Assembly: GCA_965230225.1 (NCBI GenBank)
Contig: CBDDKM010000004.1
Location: 207,535 to 271,534, forward strand
Direction: 5' to 3'
Origin: CALSMU01 sp965230225
GTDB taxonomy: Bacteria; Bacteroidota; Bacteroidia; Flavobacteriales_D; Parvicellaceae
DNA: 64,000 nt
In this document: positions 1-9,178 of the stretch, piece by piece
Position numbering within the stretch: the stretch's first letter is position 1
Layout: each line of letters starts with the position of its first letter
Translations under genes and position numbers: made by a program
The notes under the pieces: generated by a model
The model's input: the letters and a program-made list of their open reading frames with translations, nothing else
Told to the model about the DNA's origin: nothing
The model's database searches: none

Positions 1-1250
1 ACAATGGTTTTGCAGTAAATGGAGATAATTTTCCGGAAACAGGAGGAAACATTATTTGTAATGATCCCAATGCTGCTTCAGATATTTTAAGTCCACAAAA
101 CGATAAATTAGTTAAAGACGGTTTAAAAGGAAGTCAGATTTGGAATCATAGAGGAGCATTAACTATCTCGGGTACTAGTGGAGATGAATTTGATGCCTGG
201 GGAGTGAACGGTGGAATCAACCCTCTTTCTCAGGCGGACACTGCCAGCTTTAGTTTTCATTTTCAAAAGTTCAGACAGGGACAGGAAATTGTCAATTTTA
301 TCAATCAAACCGGATTGTCTTTAAAGAATCAGGATAGCACTTATAAAAACTGGAAAATGTATTATTCGGCAGGAGCAGATGCACACGGTTCTTTTAACTT
401 TTCAAACACAGGAAACTTTGCCGGATTTGGAAGCATAGACGATAATGCTGTAGGGAAGTTAAGTACTTTGGTTTACTGTCCTAATGGAATGGGGGCAAAT
501 GGAGAAGAAGTGTTAAAGGGAATGTACAATGGAAGAATGTCATTGTCGGATGGGCCTATTTTAACCATGGGAATTTCCGATGATGGAAACGATGGAACCA
601 ATGAGATTTACATGGGGGACGACGAAGTGGTAAACACTTTAACACTAGATAACTATTTCTTAAATTTCAATTACACCACCACTGCCGAATATGGTGATGT
701 GACCAAATTTACTTTGGTTGTTGGTACTGAAACAGGGGAAGTTAGAAAGAACTTAACTTTAACTAATCTTAGTGGAGATCAACAAATCAGTTACGATTTA
801 ACCGATGTATTGGATTCATTATTGGGGGCAGGAAACACACCACTAGATGAATACATCTACGTAAGAGCGGAGCTACAAACTTTCAGAGATTTTTCAGCCA
901 ATACCAATGTGTTTAGAACAGATCATAGCTATTATTATTCCTTTACCAACCCTATTTGGATCAAGTTCAGCGAAGTAGATCTGGTAGATGTAAATGACCT
1001 GGCACTGGAAGTATTTCCAAACCCGTTCTTAGATGATTTTACACTAAGAGTTAAGAACCCTGGACAAAACGATGTAGTGGTTAATCTGTACAACGATTTG
1101 GGACAGTTAATTCTAACGGAGTCTCACCATGTAGATGAGTACAAAGACATTCAATACAGCGCTACCGAATTAGGAATCAGTACTGGAGTATATACATTCA
1201 GAGCAACGGTAGGAGAACAGTCAGTTAGTTTGAAGGTTGTGCATAATTAA
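1..1250 (+). CDS. T9SS type A sorting domain protein, 5'-truncated
   Basis: The frame is open from the left edge of the window, so this is the 3' end of a longer gene; the GTG at 204 is internal. The last ~85 residues form a type A T9SS C-terminal sorting domain: a VFPNPF motif, then NLYNDLGQL, then a closing beta strand ending in SVSLKVVHN. In this family the domain directs export through the outer membrane by type IX secretion and is removed or used for surface anchoring. The upstream ~330 residues are rich in Asn, Gly and Thr, as in extracellular beta-rich proteins, but no catalytic family is recognisable. Cargo identity is unknown without the N-terminus. Confidence 0.85.
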   Translation, partial: NGFAVNGDNFPETGGNIICNDPNAASDILSPQNDKLVKDGLKGSQIWNHRGALTISGTSGDEFDAWGVNGGINPLSQADTASFSFHFQKFRQGQEIVNFINQTGLSLKNQDSTYKNWKMYYSAGADAHGSFNFSNTGNFAGFGSIDDNAVGKLSTLVYCPNGMGANGEEVLKGMYNGRMSLSDGPILTMGISDDGNDGTNEIYMGDDEVVNTLTLDNYFLNFNYTTTAEYGDVTKFTLVVGTETGEVRKNLTLTNLSGDQQISYDLTDVLDSLLGAGNTPLDEYIYVRAELQTFRDFSANTNVFRTDHSYYYSFTNPIWIKFSEVDLVDVNDLALEVFPNPFLDDFTLRVKNPGQNDVVVNLYNDLGQLILTESHHVDEYKDIQYSATELGISTGVYTFRATVGEQSVSLKVVHN

Positions 1251-1365
1251 ACTTTAATTTCTGTACTAGATTAGGCCTAATTTAGAATTATTCTGAAATA
1301 TTTAACGGTACACTACATTTGACTATTAATCCGTTACTTTAGGTTGATAAATGAGGTGTAGCTGA
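1251..1365. other. Short intergenic region with a near-perfect palindrome
   Basis: This stretch contains a 20-base inverted repeat at 1266-1285 (CTAGATTAGG/CCTAATTTAG, one mismatch) with no loop and no T-run. It is therefore a doubtful terminator. It could be a protein-binding site or decay signal between the cargo gene and the kinase gene. No convincing TAnnTTTG promoter was seen. Confidence 0.3.
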
Positions 1366-4300
1366 TTGACCATTGCTATTCTCTTATTAATAACAACTAA
1401 GACCCAAAGTACGATTACTCTTCTTGCTCGAATATTTTTCTGTGCACTTCTGATAATTAGTGCTATTCATCGGTACCATTCTCAGGAGTATTCCTACATC
1501 AATTACACTGTCGAAGATGGATTACCCAGTTCGGAGGTTTACTCAGCATTTCAAGATTCGAAAGGCTATATGTGGTTTGCTTCAGATGCCGGAGTAAGCA
1601 GATTTAATGGTTATGAATTTGAGAATTTTGATGCCAACGATGGGTTAACAGATAACACCGTATTTCTGATCAATGAAGATCATAAAGGTCGGATTTGGTT
1701 TGGTACATTCAATTGTCAGTTGTCTTACTATCAAGACGGGAAAATCTATTCTTATCAATACAACGACCTTCTTCAGGATAGGATAAGAGGAAAAGAGATC
1801 ATCAGTAATATAAGTGTTGATCAGGAAGATAATGTGTGGTTAGGACTAAGTTATAGAGGAGTTATTAAAATTGGTGCAGATGGGGTTATAAGCGATTTCT
1901 CAGAAGGAAATAACGTGCCCAATGAGCTAATCATTATAGATAATGTCAGCCACCTGCATTATGGTTTTTCCAATCCTAATGTTGAGGATTCTTCATTCAG
2001 TTTGAAGCACGTTAATCGCCAAAGTGAAATAGAAACAACATTCAGTTTTAGTATTTCCAATGGGTTACAGGAACAAACTTCCGTAGCTCACTGTGAAAAT
2101 GGATTTTTGATAAAGTGTTTAGGAAAGGGGTATTTCTTTTTTGATTCAGAAAGAAAAAGATTAACCCCATTAAAGGTTCCAACAGAATTTGAAGAGGAAA
2201 AATTGTATTCCTTTTATTATGATGGAGAATCAACATTTATCACAAGTGAGAAAAGAGGCGTGTTTAAAATAGCTATAGAGGAAGATTCCATTGTTATACA
2301 GGAGCACTTGTTGGATGGAATATCCGTGTCAAGAGTATATAAGGATCGTGAAGGTGGTTATTGGTTTTTAACCCTCGAAAAAGGAATCTTTTATTTCCCT
2401 TCAATGGTCTTTAAGTCTGTTGCTCATGAAACCGTAAATGAGAGAAACATCATTTACCGAGTTGTGGCAGACGATTCAGGGCACCTATTTGCTCTAACAA
2501 AAGAAAATGGGGTGTACGAATATGATTTTAAATCGGATACAATTAAGCAAATAGTAGAAGCTCAAACCTATTCGCATATTTCAATGACGTTTGACCAGGC
2601 TATTTCAAAAATGATATTTCAGCTCAATGGAGAAATGATGACTTATCATAAAGGTCAATTTGAATCTTTTAATGCCCCAAAATTTAATCAGGGGAGAGTC
2701 ATTACTTCAGATACCAAACAGGTATCTTCTGTAAACCGATTTTATTTGAGTTTGGTTACGGGTAATCAGTTGACCAGATATGAGTTAAATAAGGATAGTA
2801 TACCAGTTTTTCCTACTTCATTAATTTATAACGAAGGAAATATTTGGATTGGTACGAACAGAGGTGTTTTGGTATTTAAGAATGGTGTCGTAGAGAATTT
2901 ATTTGGAGATCATCCGTATTTGTCAACAGCAATTACAAGCCTCGACCGGTGGAATAATTTATTGTTGGTTGGGACTAAAACTAATGGGTTACTGATTGTT
3001 CAAAATAACAAAGTAGTGGATGTAATTACTACAGAAGAAGGTCTGATGAGTGATTTGGTTAGAAAAGTTCATGTGGATCAAAACAATACAATTTGGGTTG
3101 GAACCAATCAAGGTGTAAGTAAGATCAATTACAAGAATATAGGTGAATATGAGGTTTATAATTTAACTCAATACAACGGATTGGAATCCATTGAAATTAT
3201 AGATATTACGTCGCGCCAAAATATGATTATCCTTGCAACTCCAAAGGGAGTTTATCAATTTGATTCATCAAAAATTACTCCTAATCCAATTCCTCCTCCA
3301 ATATACATTAAGGACTTCAAAGTGAATTCCTCTTCCAGATCATGGATGGGGCAGAGTAGCTTGAATTACAATGAAAACTTTGTTCAAATTCAATTCGAAG
3401 GACTCAGTTATCGATACGCAGAAAATACCCAATATCAATATCGTTTGGTTGGAGTTGATTCTAACTGGATCTCAACCGCTTCGCGTATGGTGCAATTTCC
3501 AACTCTTCAGCCTAATGACTACGTTTTTGAAGTTAGGGCAATAAACGAAGATGGAGTTGTCAGCGAAAGCCCGGCTACCATCTCCTTTACGATAGATCCA
3601 CCTATATGGAAAACCTGGTGGTTTATTGTTTGCGAAATCCTATTAGGACTTGGAGTTGTGTCTTCATTGTTTGTATACCGGTTAAGGCAACATAAAAAAG
3701 AGGTAGAAGCAAATAGAAAGATTACGGAGGGAGAAAAGAAAATGCTGGAATTAGAACTGAATGCTTTGAGAGCGCAAATGAATCCACATTTTATATTCAA
3801 TACCCTCAATACCATTCAAGATGCAATCAATACCTTAGATAAAAAAATAGCATCCGGTTACATTGCAAGGTTTGGTCGATTAATCCGAATTGTTCTGGAA
3901 ACATCTAAAGAATCTAAAATTCTGGTAAGCACCGAATTCGAACTTTTAGCATTATACATAGAGTTGGAATCCATTCGTTTTTCCAAAAGGTTTTCCTATC
4001 AAATTCATTTAGATGATGTATTTGAAGAAGAGCCATTTTACATTCCTTCAATGGTGATTCAACCATTTGTAGAAAACTCCATTTTACATGGACTGGTTCC
4101 GGTAAAGGATAGAGATGATTTAGAACTGATTGTTTCTCTAAGATTAGTTGATGATAATACTATGGTATGTACCATCGAGGATAATGGAATAGGTAGAGAA
4201 GCATCAGCAAAATTGAATCAGGAAAAGAGATTAAACAAGACCTCACTTGGAATGAAAATTACCAAAGAGCGATTGGATTTATATCATAAAGAAAATGGAA

Positions 4301-4395
4301 CCCAATACTCATTTAAGATAATTGATTTAAAGGATGAGGTTGGGACACCTAAAGGAACTAAAGTTGAAATCGTATTCACAATACAAGAAGTATGA
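1366..4395 (+). CDS. Propeller-domain sensor histidine kinase (LytS/His_kinase type)
   Basis: A 1009-residue membrane sensor kinase. After an N-terminal hydrophobic signal/anchor come two-component-regulator propeller repeats (for example DSKGYMWFASDAGVSRF, NEGNIWIGTNRGV), then a Y_Y_Y immunoglobulin-like domain (~residues 640-745). A single transmembrane helix (~750-772), a coiled linker, and a His_kinase domain with QMNPHFIFNTLN (phospho-acceptor H808) and an HATPase module (DNGIGREAS) follow. The sensor is periplasmic and the kinase cytosolic. The start is taken as TTG because the only nearby ATG (1349) is out of frame and the next in-frame ATG would remove the signal and first propeller blade. 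The gene overlaps the downstream response regulator by 4 bases (ATGA), so the two are a translationally coupled pair. The stimulus is not deducible. Confidence 0.9.
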   Translation: MTIAILLLITTKTQSTITLLARIFFCALLIISAIHRYHSQEYSYINYTVEDGLPSSEVYSAFQDSKGYMWFASDAGVSRFNGYEFENFDANDGLTDNTVFLINEDHKGRIWFGTFNCQLSYYQDGKIYSYQYNDLLQDRIRGKEIISNISVDQEDNVWLGLSYRGVIKIGADGVISDFSEGNNVPNELIIIDNVSHLHYGFSNPNVEDSSFSLKHVNRQSEIETTFSFSISNGLQEQTSVAHCENGFLIKCLGKGYFFFDSERKRLTPLKVPTEFEEEKLYSFYYDGESTFITSEKRGVFKIAIEEDSIVIQEHLLDGISVSRVYKDREGGYWFLTLEKGIFYFPSMVFKSVAHETVNERNIIYRVVADDSGHLFALTKENGVYEYDFKSDTIKQIVEAQTYSHISMTFDQAISKMIFQLNGEMMTYHKGQFESFNAPKFNQGRVITSDTKQVSSVNRFYLSLVTGNQLTRYELNKDSIPVFPTSLIYNEGNIWIGTNRGVLVFKNGVVENLFGDHPYLSTAITSLDRWNNLLLVGTKTNGLLIVQNNKVVDVITTEEGLMSDLVRKVHVDQNNTIWVGTNQGVSKINYKNIGEYEVYNLTQYNGLESIEIIDITSRQNMIILATPKGVYQFDSSKITPNPIPPPIYIKDFKVNSSSRSWMGQSSLNYNENFVQIQFEGLSYRYAENTQYQYRLVGVDSNWISTASRMVQFPTLQPNDYVFEVRAINEDGVVSESPATISFTIDPPIWKTWWFIVCEILLGLGVVSSLFVYRLRQHKKEVEANRKITEGEKKMLELELNALRAQMNPHFIFNTLNTIQDAINTLDKKIASGYIARFGRLIRIVLETSKESKILVSTEFELLALYIELESIRFSKRFSYQIHLDDVFEEEPFYIPSMVIQPFVENSILHGLVPVKDRDDLELIVSLRLVDDNTMVCTIEDNGIGREASAKLNQEKRLNKTSLGMKITKERLDLYHKENGTQYSFKIIDLKDEVGTPKGTKVEIVFTIQEV

Positions 4396-5156
4396 TAAAA
4401 GCAGTAATAATTGACGATGAAGCTCCGGCGAGAAGTAATTTAAATCAAATTTTAAAAGACAACTTTGATGATGTTGTAGTGCTTGATGAGGCAGATTCCG
4501 TGGCATCAGGTGTGGAGCTTTTGAATAGAGTAGGGACGGACGTGGTATTTTTAGATATCGATTTATCCGATGGTACGGGGTTTAATGTGTTGGAGAATGT
4601 GGATGACATCAACTTTCAAATCATTTTCATTACTGCCTATAACAATTATGCCATCAAGGCATTTCGATTCAATGCCCTGGATTATATTCTCAAACCAATA
4701 GAATTGGAATTGTTGGAAGAGGCTATCAAGAAGTTAAGAAGCAAAGTAGGGAATGGGTTTATTACTAAAAATGAACTCAAAATAATGTTGGATAATTACA
4801 ACAAGAAAGACGAAGAGAAACAGCTGGCCATAAGCGAAGCCAATAAGATTGCATTTGTTCCATTGGTAGAAATAGTGATGTGCAAGGCAGATAGTAATTA
4901 TACACTGCTATACCTTAAAGATGGATCACAAAAAGTAACTTCCAAAACCTTAAAACGCTACGAAGAACTACTGCCTTCTGCCATGTTTTATAGGGTAAAC
5001 ATGTCGTACATCATCAACCTAAAAGAAGTAAAGGAATATAGCAAGGAAGGCTATGTTCAGCTTAAAGATGGTACTTCGTTGGAGGTGTCGAGAAGAAGAA
5101 AAGCCGATTTTATGGAGGTACTAAAAACATTCAGTATCGAACTTTCCAATAATTAG
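4392..5156 (+). CDS. LytTR family response regulator
   Basis: 254 residues. The N-terminal receiver domain (1-~120) has the acidic pair D8/D9, phospho-acceptor D55 in VVFLDIDLSDG, a conserved Thr (FITAYNNYA) and Lys (ILKP). The C-terminal LytTR DNA-binding domain (~150-250) includes the typical YTLLYLKDG and FYRVNMSYIINL segments. It is the cognate regulator of the overlapping propeller kinase (4-base overlap). Family members act as transcriptional activators on direct repeats upstream of their targets; the targets here are unknown. A weak hairpin (5187-5202, CTCATC/GATGAG) lies between this gene and the convergent L,D-transpeptidase gene. Confidence 0.93.
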   Translation: MIKAVIIDDEAPARSNLNQILKDNFDDVVVLDEADSVASGVELLNRVGTDVVFLDIDLSDGTGFNVLENVDDINFQIIFITAYNNYAIKAFRFNALDYILKPIELELLEEAIKKLRSKVGNGFITKNELKIMLDNYNKKDEEKQLAISEANKIAFVPLVEIVMCKADSNYTLLYLKDGSQKVTSKTLKRYEELLPSAMFYRVNMSYIINLKEVKEYSKEGYVQLKDGTSLEVSRRRKADFMEVLKTFSIELSNN

Positions 5157-5229
5157 GAATAATAGTCTGTTATACCCAATTATTATCTCATCTTTTGATG
5201 AGCAGAGTTTTATTTTAGTTAGAATCAAC

Positions 5230-5877
5230 TTACTGATAAATCCAAAGCAATACAGGCTTAGATTCTTTCTTCAACTGTTCGTCCAGCTTTCTCATGGTGT
5301 TATTGGAAACTGCGGGGCATCCCCATCCTTCTGGTGTACCGCTAGGGTATAATTCTCTTTCAGGTACCATGTCCCACGAGTGGAGTACGATGTACCTTTT
5401 GTAAGCTTTACTGTTGGTACTCTCTAATCCATGAAGTTTGTAATTAACATGAATTCCCCACTGACTGTAACCGCGTTTTCCGATTTTAAATTTCCCCAAC
5501 GAAGAACAATGACTATCAGGAATGTTATTGAATTTAGGATTGGTTTTAGTTTGGTCAGAACCCCAATTGTGTTCACAGCAACCATGACTACATAATCCTG
5601 ATAATAGCACAGAATCCTTCTTTAAATCGTACAGGAATAGTCGCTTTTTACCGGAGTGGATAGACATGTCCACCAGTATGCAAACATTGGCAGAGTAACC
5701 GTTGTCAGCAATAAACTCTTTTGCCTTCTGAGCCTTTAGTTTTAAAGAAGCGTTGGTAACATACTCCTCGCTAAGTAATCCGGATTTTTCGTAGTCGAAA
5801 GACCAAAATAACAAAGAGGTAGCAGCAATGATAATGATGAAAAATTTTCCCATTCGTAATAATTTATTCTTGTACAT
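5230..5877 (-). CDS. Murein L,D-transpeptidase catalytic domain family protein
   Basis: 215 residues with an N-terminal hydrophobic anchor or signal (~residues 8-28), then a YkuD_2-type L,D-transpeptidase fold. The catalytic signature is visible: H166 in YIVLHSW and Cys187 in EGWGCPAVSNN. Family members form 3-3 crosslinks in peptidoglycan or attach proteins to it, using Cys as nucleophile; many Bacteroidota homologues are uncharacterised. Several extra cysteines (CSHGCCEHNWG near residues 96-105) are a family feature whose role is unclear. The gene is monocistronic and convergent with the LytTR regulator. A near-consensus -7 (minus strand TACCTTTT) lies around 5899-5906 but was not pursued. 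Confidence 0.85.
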   Translation of the reverse strand: MYKNKLLRMGKFFIIIIAATSLLFWSFDYEKSGLLSEEYVTNASLKLKAQKAKEFIADNGYSANVCILVDMSIHSGKKRLFLYDLKKDSVLLSGLCSHGCCEHNWGSDQTKTNPKFNNIPDSHCSSLGKFKIGKRGYSQWGIHVNYKLHGLESTNSKAYKRYIVLHSWDMVPERELYPSGTPEGWGCPAVSNNTMRKLDEQLKKESKPVLLWIYQ

Positions 5878-6041
5878 GTAATACCAATTTCATCAAAAGG
5901 TACGCCACAAATTGAGTGAATCTAAGTAAAAACTATTTTCCGTTCGACAAAAGTTATAATTTGTTAAAATGATTTTTCTACTGTAATTAAATGACACAAC
6001 TATGAGTTAATCTGTGTACAAATCAATTTAAATTAGTTCCT

Positions 6042-6671
6042 ATGAAATGGTTAATGGCTTTATCAGTTATGTTTGCATTTTCAAGTTGTTCGGCAAGCGG
6101 TACTGAGACTAAAAAGAATGAAAAACTAACTACGGATATGAATACGGAAACGATAACTTTAGGTGCAGGATGCTTTTGGTGTGTGGAGGCTATTTTTACA
6201 GAGTTAAAAGGAGTGATTTCGGTGGAGGCTGGATATACAGGAGGGCACGTAAAGAATCCGACTTATAAGGAGGTGTGCTCAGGTTTGACAGGACATGCAG
6301 AAGTGGCTCAGGTGGTGTTCGATCCGGAAGTTATTTCTTTGGACGATATTCTGGAAGTGTTTTGGAAAACACATGATCCAACTACATTGAACAGACAGGG
6401 AGCTGATGTGGGTACTCAATATAGATCAGCCATATACTACCATACTCAGGAACAAAAAGAAACGGCAGAAACCTATAAGAAAAAATTGAATGAATCCGGA
6501 GCCTGGGATAATCCTGTGGTAACAGAGATCACAGCTATTGGCGATTACTATCCTGCAGAGGATTATCACCAGGATTATTTTTCTCAAAACGGAGAGCAGC
6601 AATACTGTAAATATGTTATCCAGCCAAAAGTGGATAAATTCAAAAAAGTATTCCACGACAAACTGAAGTAA
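6042..6671 (+). CDS. msrA: Peptide-methionine (S)-S-oxide reductase, exported form
   Basis: 209 residues. The MsrA core begins near residue 38 with GAGCFWCVEAIF; the catalytic Cys is C44 in GCFWC. AGYTGG, the family's QYRSAIYYH and the ED-YHQDYF block follow, and a resolving Cys lies near the C-terminus (QQYCKYVI). It reduces the S-epimer of methionine sulfoxide in proteins. The first ~20 residues (MKWLMALSVMFAFSSCSAS) look like a lipoprotein signal peptide with the lipid Cys at residue 16, so this form is probably anchored in the envelope. A downstream ATG at 6138 (M33) would give a cytosolic enzyme of normal length. The in-frame signal sequence favours the upstream start. No MsrB partner is seen next to it. 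Confidence 0.95.
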   Translation: MKWLMALSVMFAFSSCSASGTETKKNEKLTTDMNTETITLGAGCFWCVEAIFTELKGVISVEAGYTGGHVKNPTYKEVCSGLTGHAEVAQVVFDPEVISLDDILEVFWKTHDPTTLNRQGADVGTQYRSAIYYHTQEQKETAETYKKKLNESGAWDNPVVTEITAIGDYYPAEDYHQDYFSQNGEQQYCKYVIQPKVDKFKKVFHDKLK

Positions 6672-6809
6672 ACCCGTTTGATCATCCTTTTTTGCAGTTT
6701 CGTACCTTTTTTGGACGTCCTCTATACGAATTCCTGATTAATTTCTAAATTCGATTAACAATTGGCAAGCAATTTGTCATAGATGACCCAAATACAAAAA
6801 AGTACGATC

Positions 6810-8009
6810 ATGAAAAAATTATTACTTCCTGCTGCAATACTGTTGTCTGGCTTGGCTGTCGGACAAAATGTTCAGGACCAAAGAGTTAATTTCGGTTATA
6901 TCCAATGGCCTTCTAACCCAATCAATAAAGATGTAGAGAACTTCAGTGTTGTACTGGATAAATCCATGTACGAAAAAAGCAATGAAGACTCCATGAGTAT
7001 TTACGAAGGTAAATTACTCACTTTCGAAACGGAGTTTGAGACCTGGTTAGAGCAAAAAGTAAAAATAGACAAAGCTCATTTAATGGCTTTAGCAACCTGG
7101 GAAAAGCAGGTGAATGCAGGTAATGCAACACTTCAACAACCGGTAAAGCCACCGTATCCAAAAATCCCGTTAAAAGAAGAAATCATGCTTCCATTATTAA
7201 CAGAAGATATTTCTGATGCTTCTGTAGATAATAGTATGTCTCTGGAAGGATATACTAAAGGCGAAGGTGGTGCTGTAATCACAGTTACTCCTCTTGGTTT
7301 TCAAGAAGCTAAGGTAACCATGAAAAAAACAGGAACAGGGCCTACTACTAAATATCAGTATACTACATCCTGTAAAATGCCTATTAAAGTTACATTAGAA
7401 GTGCCTGGGCAGGGAATTGTTATTAACGAAACTATTGGAGGTACTGCCTCTACAGAAAACCTTAAAACATTCGACAGTAAATTCGAGTATGATGTATGGG
7501 TAATTGATAATTGGGAAACCTACTGGACACAAAAGCAACAAAAAATGCTAAATGCTAACCTGGTTCATGTAAAGAACCTAATTAACAATAAATGCGGATT
7601 CCCGGTTAAGCAAAGAAGTACAGAGATTTATACGGTTAAGAAATTCAAAGATCACAACTACTCTGATTTAATTGATGCCTATTCTTATGTGAAATCAGGA
7701 TACGACTTACTGTACAAGGATGTAGATAAAGACGATGGGATCGAGAAAATTGAGAAAGGAATTAAAATCTGGGAAGCCGCTTTAGAAGAAAGTGATGTGA
7801 ACAATAGCAAGTCGAGAGTAAACAAAAAAGTAACCGCATTGCTTTATGCTAACTTAGCAGAAGCTTACATGTGGATCGACGATTTTGATGCTGCAGATAA
7901 CTACATGACCAAAGCAAAAGCAGGAGGTGTAGCTAAGTATAAAAACTTCGCCAAATCTCTGCAAGGAGTGTCAAATGGATTAAAAACAAGATACCTGGCT
8001 AATCACTAG
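6810..8009 (+). CDS. Exported protein of unknown function with C-terminal TPR-like helices
   Basis: The frame is open from an ATG at 6783, but the ATG at 6810 places a clean Sec signal peptide (MKKLLLPAAILLSGLAVGQ) at the N-terminus and is preferred; it gives 399 residues. The mature protein has an N-terminal mixed region with a Pro-rich segment (QQPVKPPYPKIPLKEE), a beta-rich middle, and a C-terminal alpha-helical part with TPR character (LLYANLAEAYMWIDDFDAADNYMTKAKAGG). It is presumably periplasmic or outer-membrane associated. I do not recognise a named family. It stands alone and is followed by a strong intrinsic terminator. Confidence 0.75.
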   Translation: MKKLLLPAAILLSGLAVGQNVQDQRVNFGYIQWPSNPINKDVENFSVVLDKSMYEKSNEDSMSIYEGKLLTFETEFETWLEQKVKIDKAHLMALATWEKQVNAGNATLQQPVKPPYPKIPLKEEIMLPLLTEDISDASVDNSMSLEGYTKGEGGAVITVTPLGFQEAKVTMKKTGTGPTTKYQYTTSCKMPIKVTLEVPGQGIVINETIGGTASTENLKTFDSKFEYDVWVIDNWETYWTQKQQKMLNANLVHVKNLINNKCGFPVKQRSTEIYTVKKFKDHNYSDLIDAYSYVKSGYDLLYKDVDKDDGIEKIEKGIKIWEAALEESDVNNSKSRVNKKVTALLYANLAEAYMWIDDFDAADNYMTKAKAGGVAKYKNFAKSLQGVSNGLKTRYLANH

Positions 8010-8030
8010 GAATTAGTATAATTTTATTAG

Positions 8031-8066
8031 AAACTCCTCTTCGGTAATCGAAGGGGAGTTTTTTTT
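8031..8066 (+). terminator. Rho-independent terminator
   Basis: The hairpin AAACTCCTCTTCG/CGAAGGGGAGTTT (13 pairs with one G-U, loop GTAAT) is followed by a T-run. It ends the transcript of the exported TPR-like protein. Confidence 0.85.
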
Positions 8067-8175
8067 GGTCGATATTTTTAGTTTTTTAACCCTTAAAACC
8101 TTCGTATAATGCTGTAGTTCGCACAATTTTTATTAAACTCGCAGTTCCATATTTAATGACTATCAGCGTATAAGT

Positions 8176-9132
8176 ATGAGCAGAATCGTTCTAATAGAAA
8201 ATAACTCCGAAATTGGAGCTGGAACCAGAGGTTCAAGTCTGGGGGTGGATGCATTGAGAATAGCAGCTTTTAATTCTAAAAGCCGCTACTTCAAAGATCA
8301 CCAGATTGAAAAAATTGAGAATGAAAACGACCGATTGTTCGAAGAAGTAGATTTTCCTACTGCTAAGCGAATGAGAGGTGTGGTTAATGTGTATCATAGA
8401 ATATGCGATAAAGTGGAGGATGTGATGGAGAAAAATCGCTTTCCACTTATCCTTGCTGGAGATCATTCAAGTGCTGGAGGTACAATTGCCGGAATTAAAA
8501 AAGCAAATCCTGACAAAAGATTAGGTGTAATTTGGATTGATGCCCACGCTGATATTCATTCACCATATACTTCTCCATCTGGAAATATGCATGGGATGCC
8601 TTTGGCAACGGCATTAAATGTAGACAATAAAGACCATCAAAATAAACACCCGGAAAAAGAGGTGATAACCTACTGGAACGAGTTGAAAAACCTTGGAGGA
8701 ATTGCTCCAAAAATTTCAGCACAGGATTTGGTGTTTATCGGTGTAAGAGATACAGAAGAACCTGAAGATTATTTCATTTCCGACAACAACATTAAAAATG
8801 TTAGCGTAGAACATGTCAGGCGCAACGGGGTAGAAACAGTTTCGGCTGAGGTGATGGAGTACTTAAAGGATTGTGATATAATTTATCTTTCGTTTGATGT
8901 AGATAGCATGGATTGCGATTTGATTTCTTACGGAACAGGAACTCCGGTACCGAACGGGTTAACAGAACAAGAGGCGGGTGGATTGATCAATCACTTCCTA
9001 ATCGACAAACGAGTTTGTTGTTTTGAAGTAGTGGAGATTAATCCATGTCTGGATAACAAGCAGAATAAAATGGCTGAAACAGCCTTTAGAATTCTGGAAA
9101 GCGCCACATCAATTATTGAAAAACGAGGATAA
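8176..9132 (+). CDS. Arginase/agmatinase-family ureohydrolase, probably arginase
   Basis: 318 residues of the ureohydrolase fold. The manganese-binding motifs appear in order: AGDHSSAGG (~residue 97), WIDAHADIHSP (~120) and LSFDVDSMDCD (~237), with a glutamate in EVVEINPCLD. The family hydrolyses arginine to ornithine and urea, or related guanidino substrates. The segment after DAHAD (SPSGNMHGMPLA) is the classical arginase substrate-loop sequence and favours arginase over agmatinase. It lies 46 bases upstream of argS on the same strand, giving an arginine-themed pair, though the enzyme's exact substrate is inferred. The protein is cytosolic. Confidence 0.88.
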   Translation: MSRIVLIENNSEIGAGTRGSSLGVDALRIAAFNSKSRYFKDHQIEKIENENDRLFEEVDFPTAKRMRGVVNVYHRICDKVEDVMEKNRFPLILAGDHSSAGGTIAGIKKANPDKRLGVIWIDAHADIHSPYTSPSGNMHGMPLATALNVDNKDHQNKHPEKEVITYWNELKNLGGIAPKISAQDLVFIGVRDTEEPEDYFISDNNIKNVSVEHVRRNGVETVSAEVMEYLKDCDIIYLSFDVDSMDCDLISYGTGTPVPNGLTEQEAGGLINHFLIDKRVCCFEVVEINPCLDNKQNKMAETAFRILESATSIIEKRG

Positions 9133-9178
9133 TCTATCCTCCTAAATATTGGATTAAATTCCATTAATCGATTCTAAA